From NCBI RefSeq assembly GCF_900044015.1, contig NZ_LN999835.1, positions 150,365-214,364 of the forward strand: 64,000 nucleotides of DNA, in the 5' to 3' direction. Origin of the DNA: Candidatus Hoaglandella endobia. GTDB taxonomy: Bacteria; Pseudomonadota; Gammaproteobacteria; Enterobacterales; Enterobacteriaceae. Under the pieces are notes generated by a model, which saw nothing but the letters and a program-made list of their open reading frames with translations, ran no database searches and was not told the DNA's origin. This document shows, in pieces, positions 37,030 to 48,248 of the stretch; positions within the stretch are counted from its first letter, which is position 1, and the number at the start of each line of letters is the position of its first letter. Position numbers and translations under genes: made by a program.

Positions 37030-37463
37030 AAAAACCTCTATATATTATTATATAGTTATAATATTTTCTAATTTAACATCTTCTGAATTAGACACCTGCG
37101 GTAGCTAAAAATAACACTCTTCAATAAATTCTGTAATCATCTTTAAAGTATTTTAAGTATGGCTAGGACTATAGATACTATAGCGAAATTATATTCGCTG
37201 CTTTTTAAAAAATCAAGCAATTACATAATATTAAATATTAATTATTTAATTTAAAAAACATAACAAATTACCTACTAGGTACTACTAAATAATTTAGTAT
37301 ATTAAATATAATTTAATTAATAATTAATACTATTTTATTACTAATATTTTAATTTAAAACTAGCAAGTTTTTGTAATAAGATACTGGAATTAATTGGTTA
37401 TATTCTGTATAATATTTTAGCAATATTTTATTTATTTCACATCTACCTAGGTAAAATGTTGTT
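37030..37463. other. Porin-guaB divergent spacer
   Basis: 434 bases between divergent genes, extremely AT-rich. It must contain both promoters, but no unambiguous pair or binding site for OmpR could be read. No coding frame is seen. Confidence 0.4.
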
Positions 37464-38915
37464 ATGTTACGTATTGTTAAAGAAGCTCTTACATTCGACG
37501 ATGTTCTTATAATCCCCGCGCATTCTAAAGTTTTGCCCAAGACAGCCGATCTTAGTACACAACTAACGCAAAAAATTCGTCTTAATATTCCACTGCTATC
37601 TGCAGCGATGGATACGGTTACCGAATCAAGCCTCGCAATTGCGTTAGCACAAGAAGGTGGCATCGGTTTTATCCATAAAAATATGTCGATTGAACGCCAG
37701 ACTGAAGAAGTAAGAAGCGTTAAAAGTTATAAAAGTGGCTTGGTTACAACACCACAGTGCGTAAATCCCAATACTAAGCTGTTTGAAGTAAAAGCACTTA
37801 CTGCCCGTAATGGTTTTGCCGATTATCCGGTAGTTACGGAAGAAAATGAATTGGTAGGTATCATTACCGGACGAGATGTGCGCTTTATCAGCGACCTAAG
37901 TCAGCCAGTATCAGCCGTAATGACACCAAAATCGCGTCTAGTTACGGTAAAAGAAAATGAGGCTAGCGAAGTTATTCCAGCCAAAATACACGACAAAAGA
38001 GTTAAGAAAGCTCTAGTAGTAGATGATAAATTCCATTTACTCGGTATGATTACAGTGAAAGCTTTCCAAAAGGCAGAACACAAACCTAATGCTTGTAAAG
38101 ATGAGTATGGCCGTTTGCGTGTCGGTGGGGCAGTTGGTAGTAGTAATGAAAAGCGTATTGATGCACTAGTTAGTGCTGGCGTAGATGTTTTACTTATTGA
38201 CTCTTCCCATGGACATTCTGAAGGCGTGCTACAGCGTATACGTGATACCCGCGCTAAATACCCTGATCTACAAATTATCGGCGGTAACGTTGCCACTGGT
38301 GAAGGCGCGATTGCGCTTGTTAATGCTGGCGTAAGCGCGGTCAAAGTAGGTATTGGACCCGGCTCTATTTGTACTACACGCATAATTACGGGCGTCGGTA
38401 TGCCGCAAATAACCGCTATCTCCGATGCGGTTGAAGCAATAAAAGGTACAATGATTCCAGTTATTGCTGATGGCGGTATCCGCTTTTCCGGCGATATCGC
38501 TAAAGCTATAGCTGCTGGAGCCGCCTGCGTTATGGTTGGATCTTTGCTTGCTGGAACAGAAGAGTCCCCTGGGGATATTGAAATATTCCAGGGACGTTCT
38601 TTCAAGTCCTACCGTGGTATGGGATCTCTTGGGGCAATGTCCAAAGGCTCTTCAGAGCGTTATTTTCAGATAGATAATGCTGCTAATAAATTGGTTCCGG
38701 AAGGCATTGAAGGAAGAGTAGCTTATAAAGGTCGTCTAAAAGAAATAATACACCAGCAAATGGGTGGACTGCGTTCCTGTATGGGGCTTACTGGTTGTGC
38801 TACTATCGAAGACCTACGTACCAAAGTTAAATTTGTCCGTATCAGTAGTGCTGGTATTCAGGAAAGCCATGTCCACGACGTGGCTATAACTCAAGAGTCT
38901 CCTAATTACTATTAA
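37464..38915 (+). CDS. guaB: Inosine-5-monophosphate dehydrogenase
   Basis: GuaB oxidises IMP to XMP with NAD, the committed step to GMP. It has 483 residues (E. coli 488). The catalytic cysteine lies in [17 protein letters not shown] (about residue 304), the flap and K+ loop regions follow, and a pair of CBS domains sits at about residues 95-205. It is followed by guaA as in the E. coli guaBA operon, 114 bases apart. The CBS segment is the most diverged part. Confidence 0.97.
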   Translation: MLRIVKEALTFDDVLIIPAHSKVLPKTADLSTQLTQKIRLNIPLLSAAMDTVTESSLAIALAQEGGIGFIHKNMSIERQTEEVRSVKSYKSGLVTTPQCVNPNTKLFEVKALTARNGFADYPVVTEENELVGIITGRDVRFISDLSQPVSAVMTPKSRLVTVKENEASEVIPAKIHDKRVKKALVVDDKFHLLGMITVKAFQKAEHKPNACKDEYGRLRVGGAVGSSNEKRIDALVSAGVDVLLIDSSHGHSEGVLQRIRDTRAKYPDLQIIGGNVATGEGAIALVNAGVSAVKVGIGPGSICTTRIITGVGMPQITAISDAVEAIKGTMIPVIADGGIRFSGDIAKAIAAGAACVMVGSLLAGTEESPGDIEIFQGRSFKSYRGMGSLGAMSKGSSERYFQIDNAANKLVPEGIEGRVAYKGRLKEIIHQQMGGLRSCMGLTGCATIEDLRTKVKFVRISSAGIQESHVHDVAITQESPNYY

Positions 38916-39029
38916 TTAACCGATTCAGCGCTAGTCAGGCTTCGCTGTTAGCGATCAGCTTACTCGTCAGTTTGTCCGCGTTTAATCAGTAATAAATCTT
39001 AACATGCTTTCGGCATAAGCCATATTATA

Positions 39030-40610
39030 ATGACAGAACATATTCATAAACACCGCATTCTAATTCTTGACTTCGGGTCGCAATATACTCAATTAATAGC
39101 TCGTCGGGTGCGAGAACTAGGTGTTTATTGTGAGCTTTGGGCCTGGGATGTAACCGAAGAAAAAATCCGTAACTTCAATCCCAGCGGGATTATTCTTTCT
39201 GGCGGACCAGAAAGCACTACCGAGCTAAATAGCTCGCGCGCACCAGATTATGTATTCAAGGCAGGCGTGCCTGTATTAGGCGTCTGTTACGGAATGCAAA
39301 CTATGGCAATCCAGCTTGGCGGTAAAGTACAGGGATCTTTACAGCGTGAATTTGGCTCTACAAAAGTAGAAGTTCTTACTGAAAGTCAACTAGTGAACGA
39401 TATTCAGGATGAAATAAACGATAGTGGTACGTCTATATTAGACGTATGGATGAGCCATGGCGATAAAGTTACCGCTATTCCTTCAGATTTTGTTACCGTC
39501 GCCAGCACTGAAAATTGCCCATTCGCAATTATAGCTAACAAAAAGAAACATTTTTATGGTGTACAGTTTCATCCAGAAGTAACTCATACACGTCAAGGTC
39601 AGCGAATACTGGAACGTTTTGTACTCAATATCTGTCGGTGCGCTCCCCTGTGGACTACGTTAAAAATAATTGAAGACATAATTGACCGCATCCGTAAAAA
39701 GGTTGGCAACGATAAGGTAATACTGGGGCTTTCAGGTGGTGTGGACTCATCAGTAACAGCAATGCTACTGCATCGAGCTATCGGTGAGCGACTGATCTGT
39801 GTATTTGTTGATAATGGCCTGCTGCGTCTTAACGAAGCACAACAGGTGATAGAAATGTTTAACGACCGTTACTACGGGTTAAATATTATACATGTACCGG
39901 CAGAAGAGCGTTTTTTAAGTGCATTAGCAGGCATTAACGATCCAGAAAAAAAACGAAAAACAATTGGTCGAGTTTTTATAGAAGTGTTTGATGAACAGGC
40001 TATGAGTATCAAAAACGTAAAATGGCTTGTTCAGGGCACTATCTATCCTGATATTATTGAGTCAGCAGCTTCAACTACCGGCAAAGCGCAAATTATAAAG
40101 TCGCATCATAATGTCGGGGGCCTGCCAAAAAAAATGAAAATGGGGCTAGTAGAACCGCTGAAAGAGCTATTTAAGGACGAGGTCCGTAAGATTGGGCTAG
40201 AGCTTGGCTTACCTTATAATATGCTTTACCGTCATCCATTCCCGGGACCTGGATTAGGCATACGCGTATTGGGTGAAGTAAAAAAAGAGTATTGTGATTT
40301 ACTGCGCCGTGCTGATGCAATCTTTATTGAAGAACTATATAAAGCTGATCTATACAACAAAGTTAGTCAAGCCTTCACGGTTTTTCTACCGGTTTGCTCA
40401 GTTGGTGTAATGGGAGATACACGTAAATATAACTGGGTGATATCACTTCGTGTTGTAGAGACTACCGATTTTATGACGGCCCATTGGGTAAAACTGCCAT
40501 ACGATTTATTAGGACGAGTATCTAACCGTATTATTAATGAAATTAATGGTATCTCCCGAGTGGTATACGATATTTCCGGAAAACCCCCAGCAACGATCGA
40601 GTGGGAGTGA
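39030..40610 (+). CDS. guaA: GMP synthase (glutamine-hydrolysing)
   Basis: GuaA aminates XMP to GMP. It has 526 residues (E. coli 525). The class I amidotransferase domain has the nucleophile in GVCYGMQTM (about residue 86) and the His-Glu pair in FHPEVTHT. The ATP pyrophosphatase P-loop reads [10 protein letters not shown] (about residue 234), and the dimerisation domain ends PPATIEWE. Retaining guaBA means GMP is made from IMP inside the symbiont. Confidence 0.97.
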   Translation: MTEHIHKHRILILDFGSQYTQLIARRVRELGVYCELWAWDVTEEKIRNFNPSGIILSGGPESTTELNSSRAPDYVFKAGVPVLGVCYGMQTMAIQLGGKVQGSLQREFGSTKVEVLTESQLVNDIQDEINDSGTSILDVWMSHGDKVTAIPSDFVTVASTENCPFAIIANKKKHFYGVQFHPEVTHTRQGQRILERFVLNICRCAPLWTTLKIIEDIIDRIRKKVGNDKVILGLSGGVDSSVTAMLLHRAIGERLICVFVDNGLLRLNEAQQVIEMFNDRYYGLNIIHVPAEERFLSALAGINDPEKKRKTIGRVFIEVFDEQAMSIKNVKWLVQGTIYPDIIESAASTTGKAQIIKSHHNVGGLPKKMKMGLVEPLKELFKDEVRKIGLELGLPYNMLYRHPFPGPGLGIRVLGEVKKEYCDLLRRADAIFIEELYKADLYNKVSQAFTVFLPVCSVGVMGDTRKYNWVISLRVVETTDFMTAHWVKLPYDLLGRVSNRIINEINGISRVVYDISGKPPATIEWE

Positions 40611-40697
40611 TCTATTTTTTATCTCTTTTAGAGCTAGATAAAAATCTAATAACAAAGACAACGGGTTAAACATTATGTGTTTAGTACCGATATTAAA

Positions 40698-40771
40698 TCG
40701 GCATGAGAGGATTTGAACCTCTGACCCCCGACACCCCATGACGGTGCGCTACCAGGCTGCGCTACATGCCG
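40698..40771 (-). tRNA. tRNA-Pro (GGG)
   Basis: It begins CGGCATGTAGCGCAGCCTGG with anticodon loop ATGGGGT (GGG), like E. coli proL. After the discriminator A the genome reads TTTA, so CCA is not encoded. Confidence 0.96.
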
Positions 40772-41192
40772 AATTTTTACAGCTACCTATATTAGCTACT
40801 ATCAAAACAAAGACAATAGTTTATTATTTATTTTACCTAACCTATTAAAACCTATAGTAATAAACTTTATTTAAGATTTAAGATTATTGAGTGCATGACA
40901 TTAGTTGACTACTGATGGCAGTGCTAGCTCCAGTAGCATTTGGAAAATAGTATGTTTTCTGATACTTGATATATTTGAAACTTAGTATTTACTGTATTTA
41001 CTATAACTACTGGATGGATCGACGACGTAGAACTATAAGCAGTAGTTAAATAAATTATAATGATTTTTATTAATCAAAGTAAGTAGTTAATAGTATATAA
41101 AAGGACTATATAGAGTCCTGATTATTTTGGCATATAGTAACCATCAAATTCTGTTGTGTAGTTGGCAATCATATATTTTATTTTAACAAGCC
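40772..41192. other. tRNA-Pro to lpxL spacer
   Basis: 421 bases with no coding frame I can recognise; AT-rich, presumably with the promoters of tRNA-Pro (minus) and lpxL (plus). Confidence 0.4.
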
Positions 41193-42116
41193 ATGACTAA
41201 ACTTCCTGTTTTTACGAGTTCATTATTACATCCACGCTATTGGATAAATTGGTTTTGTATAGGTCTACTATATATTATAGTATTACTACCCTATCCTTTA
41301 TTATATAAACTAGGGACTAGTCTGGGTAGACTAGCGATGCGCTTTATGCGTCATCGGGTGGCTATTGCGCGCTGTAATTTACTTTTATGTTTTCCTGATA
41401 TGCTGGAAAAGGAACGTGAAGTGCTGCTAAGGCAAAACTTCGAGTCGTTGGGCATGGGGCTTATTGAAACTGGTATGGCCTGGTTCTGGCCAGAATGGCG
41501 CGTGAAGCGTTTGGCATATGTCAGTGGCCTTGAGCATATCAAACACGCGTGCGAGGAGAATAAAGGAATACTACTCATTGGGTTGCATTTTTTCACCCTT
41601 GAATTGGGAGCACGTATTTTTGGTATATATAACCCTGGTATTGGCGTTTATCGGCCACACGACAATCCTTTATTGAATTGGCTGCAAACTTGGGGGCGTA
41701 TGCGTTCTAATAAATCTATGCTAGACCGTTCAGATATTAAAGGTATAATCCGTGCGCTAAAAAACAGCGATATTATTTGGTACGCGCCAGACCACGACTA
41801 TGGACCCAAAAGTAGCGTATTCGCCCCGTTATTTGCCGTTCCCAAAGCTGCAACTACCTCCGGTACCTACATATTAGTCCGCATGGCCAGTCCGGCGGTA
41901 ATACCCTTTGTTCCGCGCCGTCTTCCAGAGGGGCGCGGTTATGAATTGATTGTATTTCCCAACGAGCGCCTTTTTCCACAAGAGAATGCTATTGCTGTTG
42001 CCACTTATATGAATTATCTAGTGGAGCGAGCCATTTTACTAGCGCCAGACCAATATATGTGGTTGCACCGCCGTTTTAAAACTCGCCCAACAGGAGAGCC
42101 TTCTTTATATCGTTAA
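41193..42116 (+). CDS. lpxL: Lipid A biosynthesis lauroyltransferase
   Basis: LpxL (HtrB) adds the lauroyl chain to Kdo2-lipid IVA at the inner membrane. The 307 residues match E. coli (306). One N-terminal membrane helix (about 18-38) precedes the acyltransferase motif HFFTLE (HX4E, about residue 130). Typical stretches [21 protein letters not shown] and [15 protein letters not shown] are present. The paralogue LpxP is the only close alternative. It implies Kdo-bearing lipid A, in line with hldE, hldD, waaF and waaC. Confidence 0.94.
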   Translation: MTKLPVFTSSLLHPRYWINWFCIGLLYIIVLLPYPLLYKLGTSLGRLAMRFMRHRVAIARCNLLLCFPDMLEKEREVLLRQNFESLGMGLIETGMAWFWPEWRVKRLAYVSGLEHIKHACEENKGILLIGLHFFTLELGARIFGIYNPGIGVYRPHDNPLLNWLQTWGRMRSNKSMLDRSDIKGIIRALKNSDIIWYAPDHDYGPKSSVFAPLFAVPKAATTSGTYILVRMASPAVIPFVPRRLPEGRGYELIVFPNERLFPQENAIAVATYMNYLVERAILLAPDQYMWLHRRFKTRPTGEPSLYR

Positions 42117-42145
42117 GATTATGCTTTTTCTAAGTTAGAAAATGA

Positions 42146-42219
42146 TCGGCGAGAGAGGATTCGAACCTCCGACCTACTGGTCCCAAACCAGTTGCGCTGC
42201 CAAGCTGCGCTACTCGCCG
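42146..42219 (-). tRNA. tRNA-Pro (UGG)
   Basis: It begins CGGCGAGTAGCGCAGCTTGG with anticodon loop TTTGGGA (TGG), matching proM. It is the last gene of the argX-hisR-leuT-proM cluster, in E. coli order. After the discriminator A the genome reads TCA, so CCA has been lost by a C-to-T change. Confidence 0.97.
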
Positions 42220-42252
42220 ACAAATACGCTCTCTAATTAATGAGATGTATGA

Positions 42253-42339
42253 TGGTGCGAAGAGAGGGACTTGAACCCTCATGTCCGTTAAGACACTAAC
42301 ACCTGAAGCTAGTGCGTCTACCAATTCCGCCACCTTCGC
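42253..42339 (-). tRNA. tRNA-Leu (CAG)
   Basis: It begins GCGAAGGTGGCGGAATTGG, has a class II variable arm and the anticodon loop TTCAGGT (CAG), and corresponds to leuT. CCA is encoded at 42253-42255. Confidence 0.97.
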
Positions 42340-42353
42340 ATACCCATTAATAA

Positions 42354-42430
42354 TGGGGTGACTGATGGGACTCGAACCCACGACAACTGGAACCACAATC
42401 CAGGGCTCTACCAGCTGAGCTACAATCACC
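42354..42430 (-). tRNA. tRNA-His (GUG)
   Basis: It begins with the extra G-1, then GTGATTGTAGCTCAGCTGG, with the anticodon GTG in TTGTGGT. The C73 opposite G-1 and an encoded CCA (42354-42356) are present. It corresponds to hisR. Confidence 0.97.
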
Positions 42431-42491
42431 ATAACTGATTATTGTTTACAACAAAATATAAAAATTACTATAGTTTTAATCATATCTAATG

Positions 42492-42568
42492 TGGTACGCC
42501 CGACAGGATTTGAACCTGAGACCTCTGCCTTCGGAGGGCAGTGCTCTATCCAGCTGAGCTACGGGCGC
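42492..42568 (-). tRNA. tRNA-Arg (CCG)
   Basis: It begins GCGCCCGTAGCTCAGCTGG with anticodon loop CTCCGAA (CCG), corresponding to argX. CCA is encoded (42492-42494). The acceptor ends CGGGCGT-A, giving a G1-U72 pair and A73, whereas E. coli argX has G-C and G73. Confidence 0.96.
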
Positions 42569-42898
42569 TTTTTATTCTTAGTCCCATTAATGGGAGGGAT
42601 AGTACGAATTTAGACGATAGCTGTCTAGTAATTTTTTAAAAAAATAATACGTTACTCTTCATAAACTTATAATTAAGTTAATTATAACGCTATGTTTAAT
42701 AGATAAGTATTCCTAAATCATACTTACTAAACTTAGTCTGTAGACTTTTTAAAAGTTAATATGTTATAAAATATCGTGTATTACAAGTTATTCGTGCCTA
42801 GGTTAGTTGATTGATTATGTTTAATTTAGCTGAACAAGCTTGTTTTTTACAATTATTATTTTTTTAGGACTACAAAGTTAAATTAAAATTTTTATAAA
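42569..42898. other. Spacer between rho and the tRNA cluster
   Basis: 330 AT-rich bases holding the presumed promoter of the tRNA cluster and the 3-prime region of rho. I see no gene. Confidence 0.4.
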
Positions 42899-44158
42899 TT
42901 AAGAACGCTTCATCATTTCAAAGAAATCATCATTAGTTTTAGTCATCGCTAACTTATTTATCAGGAATTCCATCGCATCGATTTCACTCATTGGATGTAT
43001 AATTTTGCGTAATATCCACATCTTCTGTAGTTCTTCCTGTACAGTGAGTAACTCTTCTTTGCGGGTACCAGAACGATTAAAATCGATAGCTGGAAAGACT
43101 CTTTTTTCAGCTATTTTACGAGATAAATGTAACTCCATATTACCCGTACCCTTAAATTCTTCGTAAATTACTTCGTCCATTTTAGAGCCGGTATCGATAA
43201 GCGCTGTGGCAATGATAGTCAGGCTACCGCCTTCTTCCATATTGCGCGCGGCACCGAAAAAACGTTTTGGCCGATGCAGGGCATTGGCGTCTACACCGCC
43301 AGTTAAGACTTTTCCGGATGCTGGTACTACGGTATTATAAGCACGGGCTAGACGGGTAATAGAATCTAATAAAATAATAACGTCTTTTTTATGCTCGACT
43401 AGGCGTTTAGTTTTTTCAATCACCATCTCTGCTACTTGTACATGACGTGCAGCTGGTTCGTCAAAGGTCGAAGCGATAACTTCGCCTTTGACTAACCGCT
43501 GCATTTCGGTAACTTCTTCAGGCCTCTCATCAATCAGTAGCACCATCATTACGCAGTCGGGATAATTGTAAGCGATACTTTGAGCAATATTTTGTAGCAG
43601 CATGGTTTTACCAGCCTTCGGTGGTGCTACTATCAGCCCGCGCTGACCGCGACCAATAGGAGAGGCTAAATCTAATACACGCGCTGTTAAATCTTCAGTC
43701 GAACCATTACCGCGTTCCATGCGTAAACGCAAATTAGCGTGCAACGGCGTCAGGTTTTCAAACAAAATTTTATTGCGTGCATTTTCTGGCTTTTCGTAGT
43801 TAACTTCGTTGACCTTGAGTAGCGCGAAGTAACGCTCCCCCTCTTTAGGGGGACGAATTTTACCAGCAATGGTATCACCAGTACGTAAGTTAAAACGGCG
43901 TATCTGGCTGGGAGAAATATAGATATCATCTGGGCCAGCAAGGTAGGAACTATCACTGGAGCGAAGAAAGCCGAATCCGTCTTGCAAAATTTCTAGTACT
44001 CCATCACCAAATATATCCTCGCCGCTTTTAGCATGCTGTTTAAGAATTGCAAAGATAATATCTTGTTTACGCATACGGGCCAGGTTTTCTAGTCCCATAT
44101 TTTCGCCGAGAGTCACTAATTCTGAAACAGGCGTATTTTTTAATTCGGTAAGGTTCAT
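42899..44158 (-). CDS. rho: Transcription termination factor Rho
   Basis: Rho is the hexameric RNA helicase that terminates transcripts. At 419 residues it is identical in length to E. coli and almost identical in sequence. The N-terminal RNA-binding domain contains [23 protein letters not shown], followed by the P-loop [11 protein letters not shown] (about residue 176), the Q-loop and the R-loop. Strong conservation fits dependence on Rho when few hairpin terminators exist, as seen here. It lies downstream of trxA as in E. coli. Confidence 0.98.
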   Translation of the reverse strand: MNLTELKNTPVSELVTLGENMGLENLARMRKQDIIFAILKQHAKSGEDIFGDGVLEILQDGFGFLRSSDSSYLAGPDDIYISPSQIRRFNLRTGDTIAGKIRPPKEGERYFALLKVNEVNYEKPENARNKILFENLTPLHANLRLRMERGNGSTEDLTARVLDLASPIGRGQRGLIVAPPKAGKTMLLQNIAQSIAYNYPDCVMMVLLIDERPEEVTEMQRLVKGEVIASTFDEPAARHVQVAEMVIEKTKRLVEHKKDVIILLDSITRLARAYNTVVPASGKVLTGGVDANALHRPKRFFGAARNMEEGGSLTIIATALIDTGSKMDEVIYEEFKGTGNMELHLSRKIAEKRVFPAIDFNRSGTRKEELLTVQEELQKMWILRKIIHPMSEIDAMEFLINKLAMTKTNDDFFEMMKRS

Positions 44159-44266
44159 AATGGTGGGTTCTTAATGGTGGGTTCTTAAACTCGGGGTATA
44201 TCTCGCTCGAACTGATGCCGAACTGATGTTTTGTATGTTACAATAGTGTAATATTTAAGATTTTAG

Positions 44267-44306
44267 TCGCTAGAGATTAGCCTAATTTTTGTTAGGCGTC
44301 TAGCGA
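44267..44306 (-). terminator. Hairpin between trxA and rho
   Basis: The outer stem TCGCTAGA / TCTAGCGA (8 bp) and inner stem GCCTAA / TTAGGC (6 bp) form one long hairpin with a small internal loop, 38 bases past the trxA stop. On the minus strand it is followed by ACTAAAATCTT, a poor T-tract. It could end trxA or act in the rho leader, which is autoregulated in E. coli. Confidence 0.5.
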
Positions 44307-44343
44307 TCAATACAATAAATGCCAAACCCTATAGAAAAAATAG

Positions 44344-44670
44344 TTATAAATTTGCTTGCAGGAATTCTCTTAATTGCTTTTTAGACAAAGCTCCCACTTT
44401 AGTAGCTACTGCTTTACCTTCACAGAAGAGCAACAAAGTAGGTATACTACGTATACTATACTTATGTGTGGTGACCGGATTCTCTTCGATGTTTAATTTA
44501 GCGATGGTAAGCTTACCTTCAAATTCATCAGCTATTTCTACTAAAATCGGGGCAATACTTTTACAAGGACCACACCATTCAGCCCAAAAATCTACCAGAA
44601 GCAGACTTTTTATCTGTAATAAATTAATTTCAAAGTTATTATCATTTAGACAAATAATTTTATTGTTCAT
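44344..44670 (-). CDS. trxA: Thioredoxin 1
   Basis: TrxA is the small cytoplasmic disulfide reductase that serves ribonucleotide reductase and general thiol balance. The 108 residues carry the active site WAEWCGPCK (about residues 29-37) and the cis-proline in RSIPTLLLF. The trxA-rho order is that of E. coli. The sequence is intact. Confidence 0.96.
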   Translation of the reverse strand: MNNKIICLNDNNFEINLLQIKSLLLVDFWAEWCGPCKSIAPILVEIADEFEGKLTIAKLNIEENPVTTHKYSIRSIPTLLLFCEGKAVATKVGALSKKQLREFLQANL

Positions 44671-45293
44671 ATTTTATCCACGGGAGAATTGTTACCTGAT
44701 GTTTTCTAAGCAACAATTAGTTAACATTAGATCACATTACAAGAAACAAAGCTTAACTAAAAATTAGTTTTTCTGTTTTGCTCTATATCAACTAATAATT
44801 GATATTACTTCATTAGTAATATCTAAACAAAGTTGGTTTATTTAATTACTATCTTTAGCCAAAAGTTAATCAACTTAGCTAAAATTTACTACTAAGTCAA
44901 TAGCTAGTTAAATTGGTTACTAGCTAGTTCTACTAGAGTAGTGGTTACAACCACCTGATTGGTGCGGTTTTAAACCGCTTTAATAAATTTATATCAAAAA
45001 AAAAGTAAATAGATTTAGTTAGCTTATAAAGCTTAATAATATTTAAGATATAATTAACCTCAATTTTTTCAGTTAAACTATAATACTAAATACTATAGCG
45101 TAACTAAAATAGCATATATGGCCAATACTACCTTCACCCTCACTAATTATTTGGGAGCACAGTCCTACAATAATAGAAGAAGAAATAGTAGGACATTGTT
45201 GTGTAATGGCTATCATAGATAGCCATGCTAAACTTGCCGACAGCCTAGACTAGGCTATACGTATCAATACGATACTTGAAGTAAAGTGTGAGA
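44671..45293. other. trxA-yeaL spacer with paired short palindromes
   Basis: 623 bases without a recognisable gene. Two hairpins follow each other: GTGGTT-AC-AACCAC (44940-44953) and GCGGTTT-T-AAACCGC (44965-44979), the second followed by TTTAATAAATTT, so an orphan terminator is possible. Another dyad ATGGCTAT / ATAGCCAT lies at 45207-45227. In E. coli rhlB lies upstream of trxA; no trace is readable. Confidence 0.45.
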
Positions 45294-45755
45294 TCAAAAA
45301 TTCAAATTATTATCAATCAGTAATGATAACAGCCCGGCAGCTATAAACGGGCCAACTGGCACACCATGAAATAATGCTACTCCTAACACTGTGCCCATTA
45401 GTAGGCCGGCTATAACTGATGGTTGGCTTGACATCAGCGAAACTCCCCTACCACCTAACCAGGAAACCACGATCCCAATGGCAATTGCTAATAATGATTC
45501 CCAGTGAACAAAAGAACGTAGCACAGTATAAGTAGTAATCCTACCGCTGGCGATAGGAGCTAGCATACCGATAGTCACAATAATAATTCCAATGTTCAAT
45601 CCCTGCTTTTCTATCCAGGGGAAACAGTTATCCATATTAGTTAAGCGAATAATCAAAAGCACTAATATGGCCACTGTTACAGTGTTATTATGAATAATAA
45701 CACCGAGCGTTGCAAGCAATAGTAAAACTAGCAGCGTCGAATCAGATACATTCAT
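45294..45755 (-). CDS. yeaL: UPF0756 family inner-membrane protein YeaL
   Basis: The 153-residue hydrophobic protein has about four membrane helices (about residues 8-40, 50-70, 83-103, 113-145). It matches E. coli YeaL closely, for example [27 protein letters not shown] and [12 protein letters not shown]. The function of the family is not known. It stands alone between long spacers, so its retention in a reduced genome suggests a useful but undefined membrane role. Confidence 0.9.
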   Translation of the reverse strand: MNVSDSTLLVLLLLATLGVIIHNNTVTVAILVLLIIRLTNMDNCFPWIEKQGLNIGIIIVTIGMLAPIASGRITTYTVLRSFVHWESLLAIAIGIVVSWLGGRGVSLMSSQPSVIAGLLMGTVLGVALFHGVPVGPFIAAGLLSLLIDNNLNF

Positions 45756-46147
45756 AGAATCTCAATGAATATAAATTTAGTAAATAAATACTAATTAAAT
45801 TACTTAACAATTAATATTGTTATTTATTTTGAATACATAAAGAATTCTGATTAACTATATTTAGATTTAATTATCTAGATTTCGATTAGGACTCTAAGAA
45901 GAGATTATTCTATCAAGTAGCACGTATTATATTTTCTATAAAAATATTATATCTGTTGCTGAAGATGATAAATATATTTTTTATAGCATATTAGCTAATA
46001 TTACAGCCGGTACTAGCTATTAATATAATAATTAAATTATTAACTATTTATAATAGATATTATCTAAAAAGTATCTGAATAGATAGTATATATTTTATAT
46101 TTAATATAGTTATAATTATCTAACGATAGACAGTATGTATTCATCAG

Positions 46148-46181
46148 CGCCGCTATACATACTATAGCGGCGATTTTATTT
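46148..46181 (+). terminator. Orphan intrinsic terminator
   Basis: A perfect 10-bp stem CGCCGCTATA / TATAGCGGCG with loop CATAC is followed by ATTTTATTT on the plus strand. It is the most GC-rich element of a very AT-rich spacer. No plus-strand gene lies between it and lpxL, so it probably ended a deleted gene or an unrecognised small RNA. Confidence 0.7.
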
Positions 46182-46356
46182 GCATGATACATACAGCTGG
46201 CGTAGTCAGCGTTAATCAGCTGTACTTGCTTACTACAAGGTAGCTAAATATAATATATTATATCACAGATCAAAGATATATACAAGGAATTTTATAGCAA
46301 ATAACGATTAAAATTTAAGGTAACGTACTTTAAGGTTACAAAAAAAACTAAAATAG

Positions 46357-46384
46357 TTGACTTTGGTCTTCTTTAAGATAAGAA
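46357..46384 (+). promoter_or_regulatory. Possible promoter for tRNA-Lys (CUU)
   Basis: TTGACT (46357-46362) and TAAGAA (46379-46384) are 16 bases apart, with the tRNA starting 13 bases later. The -10 is a weak match. Confidence 0.4.
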
Positions 46385-46396
46385 TTAGGACAGATA

Positions 46397-46472
<76 letters not shown>

Positions 46473-46510
46473 ATACCTTATCTTTATCAAGCGATATTAG
46501 CGTTAATAAC

Positions 46511-47584
46511 TTAACGACAAATTTTTTTCTGAAGATTATTTACTTTATATAGATAATGACGAGATTCTAACGATGGGTGTTTAGTGTGAAGTATTTGATA
46601 AACCTCGTTTGGATGCATTCTGTTGATAATTTTAAATGCCCTATTTTGATCTAGTGAAAAAACGCGTAGTACGCTGGCTGCACCAGCGTTGTAGGCGGTA
46701 ATTACTGCGTAACGTCGGGAAATTGGATTAACAATCCCTCCTAGATAACTATTTTGCAACATGGCCAAATATGCAGTTCCAGTATCGATATTATTCTGTG
46801 GATTAAACAAATAGCTACGGCTAGGTTGACCCCATTCTCCTTTCATTTTAAAAACATCACGGCCAGCACTATATTGCACGACCTGCATTAGTCCTAGCGC
46901 GTCAGCATGGCTGACCGCATAGGGGTTAAAGCTAGATTCTATTTGAATAATCGCCATAATCAGTGACTGATCTACACCATATTGCTGTGAAGCTTTACGC
47001 ACCATAGCCAGATACTTATGGGCTCGTTTATCCATATGGTTCTGCACTAACTGTATGGTAATAGACCATATGCGTTGCTTACTATTTATACGGCTTTGTA
47101 AACTAGTTTTTAGTAGGTAACTGGCAAAGTGATCTGCGCGCCATTGCCAGCGTATTGGTTCACTGTTATTATCCAATACTTGGCCATATAAAAAAGGTTT
47201 TTTACTTAGTGGAAGATTGTCAGTAACCGAGTAATAATCTATATGATTTTGGTCGTTACCCATTAATAATGTATTGATAATAGCCCGGCGTAAGTTAGTG
47301 TGTAAATTTTCTGAAGCAATCGTTTCGATAGTTACAGTACCAGTATCAAAATTGATATGACTACGGGTTTTGTAATGATCGGTATATTTAACATAGTCTT
47401 TTGGTCCAGTTATCAGTACTTCATCTAACCCCCAGATATTTTCAATATTATGAGCAAACTGACTCATGAGGAGAGCAAAACTATTAGTATCTTTTATGTA
47501 TACCTCATTTTCGGCGTTCCTATTCTGATAGGTACAAGATATTAATAAAGGTGAGATGATAACTAAAAGTAATATTTTTTTCAT
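46511..47584 (-). CDS. mltC: Membrane-bound lytic murein transglycosylase C
   Basis: MltC cleaves peptidoglycan glycan strands to 1,6-anhydro products from the outer membrane. The 357 residues (E. coli about 359) start with a lipoprotein signal whose lipobox LLISC places the lipidated cysteine near residue 17. The SLT domain (about 195-357) contains the catalytic Glu in [15 protein letters not shown], then GLMQV and AYNAG. It follows yggX as in E. coli. Confidence 0.95.
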   Translation of the reverse strand: MKKILLLVIISPLLISCTYQNRNAENEVYIKDTNSFALLMSQFAHNIENIWGLDEVLITGPKDYVKYTDHYKTRSHINFDTGTVTIETIASENLHTNLRRAIINTLLMGNDQNHIDYYSVTDNLPLSKKPFLYGQVLDNNSEPIRWQWRADHFASYLLKTSLQSRINSKQRIWSITIQLVQNHMDKRAHKYLAMVRKASQQYGVDQSLIMAIIQIESSFNPYAVSHADALGLMQVVQYSAGRDVFKMKGEWGQPSRSYLFNPQNNIDTGTAYLAMLQNSYLGGIVNPISRRYAVITAYNAGAASVLRVFSLDQNRAFKIINRMHPNEVYQILHTKHPSLESRHYLYKVNNLQKKICR

Positions 47585-47633
47585 TTTACGGATTGTTAGA
47601 ATTATTTTTATTTTTTAATTCTTACACAGAGCT

Positions 47634-47900
47634 TTATTCATCCTTCTTATTTCTATTGAGCTCCTGATCTTCAAAAAGAAAATCAATCATTTTCTGCTCC
47701 AAAAATTTACGATCGTCGGCATTTACCATGCTTAGTTTTTTTTCGTTTATTAGCATAGTTTGTTTAGTCTGCCATTGCATCCAAGCTTCTTTTGAGAAAT
47801 CTTGAAAAATTTTTTTTCCTAGTTCCCCTGGATAAATCTGAAAATCTTGCCCTTCGGCTTCACGTTTTAAAAACTTACAGTAAATAACTTTGCTCATCAT
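47634..47900 (-). CDS. yggX: Fe(2+)-trafficking protein YggX
   Basis: YggX is a small cytoplasmic protein linked to protection of iron-sulfur clusters from oxidants. The 88-residue product is similar to E. coli YggX (91), with [24 protein letters not shown] at the start. Two consecutive ATG codons (47900 and 47897) both fit; E. coli begins at the second. In E. coli mutY precedes it and overlaps; mutY is missing here. Confidence 0.95.
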   Translation of the reverse strand: MMSKVIYCKFLKREAEGQDFQIYPGELGKKIFQDFSKEAWMQWQTKQTMLINEKKLSMVNADDRKFLEQKMIDFLFEDQELNRNKKDE

Positions 47901-48248
47901 TATGATCTCTTTGATTAGAATATTAAGTCTACTAATTCAGTAGAATTATAATTCATCATCATTAAACAATGAAGCGGTAGAAAGACTAACATTCTGGTAG
48001 CTGAATAGCATCATAGTCCCGTTATAATGTAATATTATAGCAATTAACTGCAAGAACTAATCTTGCGGATTTCGGTTAGATTGATGCTATAAAAACTAAT
48101 AGTAGTAAAAAATTAGCTACTATAATTTATAATTTAGCTGCTATTATGAATAGCTAAATATAAAAAATAACTGTTTTTACTGGCCTGCGTACAGCATAAT
48201 TTATTATAACTCTTTAGTTTTAGAGAGCTTTTTGGCTAACAGCATTTT
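47901..48248. other. Site of deleted mutY between yggX and trmB
   Basis: E. coli has mutY (about 1.05 kb) between yggX and the divergent trmB. Only 348 AT-rich bases remain. I could not read a convincing MutY peptide; the minus-strand stretch [10 protein letters not shown] before yggX is at best suggestive of its end. Confidence 0.45.

Larger units (their letters stand above)
45756..46396. other. yeaL to tRNA-Lys spacer
   Basis: 641 bases, very AT-rich, no coding frame. It contains a well-formed plus-strand hairpin terminator at 46148-46181 with no plus-strand gene ahead of it, and a possible promoter for the following tRNA. Confidence 0.5.

Noticed and set aside
40509-40739. A 76-codon minus-strand open frame at the end of guaA
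   Set aside because: It overlaps guaA antisense and the tRNA-Pro gene; no plausible product.
42130-42432. A 100-codon minus-strand open frame in the tRNA cluster
   Set aside because: It runs across three tRNA genes and merely translates their sequence.
47901-48248. A readable mutY fossil upstream of yggX
   Set aside because: No peptide resembling MutY beyond a few hydrophobic residues could be found, so I only note the gene's absence.
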